From Chromera velia (Eukaryota > Sar > Chromeraceae): a stretch of 15,429 bases of DNA. A program made the position numbers and the translations under genes. Position 1 is the stretch's first letter. Every line of letters starts with the position of its first letter. The stretch spans positions 15,001 through 30,429 of the forward strand of contig JAHBMJ010005176.1 in NCBI GenBank assembly GCA_018398765.1. The letters are read 5' to 3'. A model generated the notes under the pieces. The model did no database searches. It was not told the origin of the DNA and saw only the letters and a program-made list of their open reading frames with translations. Below, piece after piece: positions 10,138 through 15,429 of the stretch.

Positions 10138-11372
10138 GCGCTCTTCATGAGAACAGGGGACGAGAACCTGGTAGTAAGGAAAACGCTGGCGTGAAATCCA
10201 GAGGAAAAATTAGTTCAAGACAAAATGAGTATATCGATATACATACATATTAATATGTGGGTGTGCATGCACCAGTACGCACACGAGCTGTGCTTGTCCT
10301 TTTTTTCTCACGATTCTGAACCAAGCTTTCCATTCCAGTGCTTCTGCATGGCTCTCTGGCTACATGGGGATCGAGGCTCTCTGCCGGAGCTCTTTTCGTT
10401 TTGGTGAAACGTACATGAATTGCAATGACGTTATAGATCGAATCGATATATATATATCATGCATGCGTATGTATACGCGTAGCCTGGATTCTTGCGTGTG
10501 TATCGGTGTGGCCGATGTACGCAGGGACCTTATTCCTTTTTTTTTCAAGTGAGTGCGCGCGCTTTGCGCGCGGAAGTGAAGAAGAAATCCACCCATGCAC
10601 CCGCCCTATAGCACTCGATCGTGCGTGTCGGCGTGCATGGCGCCGTGCATCTGACGCAATCCGTGCGAATGGCCCAGAATTTAAAGCGATCAAAATTAAC
10701 CTCATTTGTTTTCACCTTCGCTCACGTTGTGTTAAGTGCCCCCCCAGTTTTATTTGTAGTTCAAATTGCGGGGCATGCATATGCATGCATTAGATTTTTT
10801 AATTTAAGATTTAATATATGTTTTTATATATGTGTATGCGTACGTCTTAGTAGGTGCGGCATACATATACGTGCCCTGCCTTCTCAACTCTTTGTAAGTG
10901 CCCCCCAGCTTCGCTTTCTGAACCATCTGAGCTCGGAACTTAGTTATTATTTGGAAGTAACTGCTGATATGGCCTCGTGTGCATGCATGGTCACGTTTTA
11001 CTAAGATATTGCTGTGAATTAAGCCAGTAGACATATTGGGGGGGGTGCGCCGTGAGGCACGCTAGCTGAAAGCACCACCAACATCAGCCATACAGCACCG
11101 CTACTGACGCTAGGCTGCACTGCCGCTACAGCCTGTAGTAGCCTGCAGTTACTTTTTAGAGTCGCCAAGACGGATATACACTGTTATACAACCATGGATA
11201 TTTGATTATCGATTAACTCAGGAAGTAACTGACAGAGCTCGTCTTCTTTTGACTATAGAAAGGCCAAACGGACAGTCTTTCCACGACTTATCCTAGTCTA
11301 TAAGCAACATGATTGGCATTTCAAAACATTTCAAGTTCATACTAAACCTTCAAGAATCCATGAGATTTGCGT
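10138..11372. promoter_or_regulatory. Intergenic region: probable transporter promoter and oxygenase 3' flank
   Basis: No coding exon is supported here. Because both neighbours are on the minus strand, the low end should hold the transporter promoter and the high end the 3' UTR of the oxygenase gene. Visible elements are three TGCATGCA octamers (10264-10271, 10782-10789, 10980-10987), a 16-bp perfect palindrome at 10773-10788 that overlaps one of them, a GC-only hairpin (7-bp stem CGCGCGC, loop TTT, 10556-10572), a TA run near 10445-10457 and two copies of TAAGTGCCCCCCAG (near 10733 and 10894). TGCATGCA is a known ApiAP2-binding octamer in apicomplexans; its use here is inferred. Confidence 0.4.
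10773..10788. repeat. Perfect 16-bp palindrome GCATGCATATGCATGC
   Basis: The sequence equals its own reverse complement across all 16 bases and contains two GCATGC cores either side of a central AT. It overlaps the TGCATGCA octamer at 10782-10789. It could be a dimeric transcription factor site about 640 bases upstream of the transporter start codon. Confidence 0.7.
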
Positions 11373-15096
<3,724 letters not shown>

Positions 15097-15429
15097 CTGC
15101 ACGGAGGGGGGGGAAACAAAGAATCTTCAGCGCATCCTCTGCGTCTCTCTATTGTGCCTTTCCGTCTCTCTTCTTCGAGAGACATGCTGAAGCGTTTTCT
15201 CTGCATCAGGATGGAGACAGACAAAGAGACACCTTCTTTCGGCTGAAAGAGAGAAGACATGAGTGGCACCTCTGGGGGGTTTTCTTGTGACCGAAATGAG
15301 GACAACGTGTTCGCTCACAGACGTTTGGCTGAAGTCTCTGTGTCTCCATCATGAAGGGAGCACGTCTCCTCCCAACCATTCATCCCATTCGGCTGACTTC
15401 TTGAATGCCTCGGATTGTTCCTCGTTGAC
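15097..15429 (-). other. Unresolved 5' region of the oxygenase gene
   Basis: Three readings are possible. First, 15097 is an acceptor (C-rich tract then CGTGCAG) and an upstream exon near the window edge joins it; the frame from 15429 begins VNEEQSEAFKK and has a phase-compatible GTCAGC donor, while another frame has a GTGAGC donor near 15321. Second, there is no intron, and the open frame runs on to a Met at 15305 or 15260, adding about 55-70 Ser/Arg-rich residues. Third, translation starts inside the 15096 exon at the Met of NPQMYMEAA. The strong acceptor makes me favour the first, but it is not proven. Confidence 0.4.

Noticed and set aside
10556-10572. GC hairpin as a terminator
   Set aside because: A 7-bp stem without a following T run on the relevant strand; in a eukaryote-like locus an intrinsic terminator is not expected.

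Overview
The window looks like a piece of a nuclear genome from an intron-rich protist. Conserved proteins are split into many short exons by GT-AG introns of roughly 120-960 bases. Thirteen of the 15 acceptors I placed end in TGCAG, simple repeats fill several introns, and a 46-base N gap marks a draft scaffold. The octamer TGCATGCA, a known ApiAP2 target in apicomplexans, occurs seven times. Together these suggest an alveolate, perhaps a chromerid such as Chromera, but no single feature proves the taxon.

Layout. (1) Bases 1-2176, plus strand: the last four exons of an unrecognised, helix-rich protein with a PIP-box-like C-terminus; its 5' part lies before the window. (2) Bases 2177-5758: a 3.6 kb gene-free gap between convergent genes. 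It holds AT-rich stretches, a foldback repeat with arms of about 130 bp, and a diverged second copy of the same repeat family. (3) Bases 5759-10137, minus strand: a complete seven-exon gene for a 696-residue Major Facilitator Superfamily transporter. (4) Bases 10138-11372: an intergenic region that should hold the transporter promoter and the 3' end of the next gene. (5) Bases 11373-15096, minus strand: six exons of a phytanoyl-CoA dioxygenase-like (PhyH) Fe(II)/2-oxoglutarate oxygenase. The HxD iron-binding pair sits in a 69-nt exon and a 37-nt microexon follows it; both lie among long CA/TG and CATA repeats. (6) Bases 15097-15429: the unresolved 5' end of that gene.

All three gene models were assembled by hand from splice signals and reading-frame phase. 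For the transporter and the oxygenase, every junction keeps frame and restores family motifs across the splice, which is strong internal support. I see no evidence that the three genes share a pathway. The most interesting region is the oxygenase gene, where catalytic exons are embedded in microsatellites next to a probable assembly fault.
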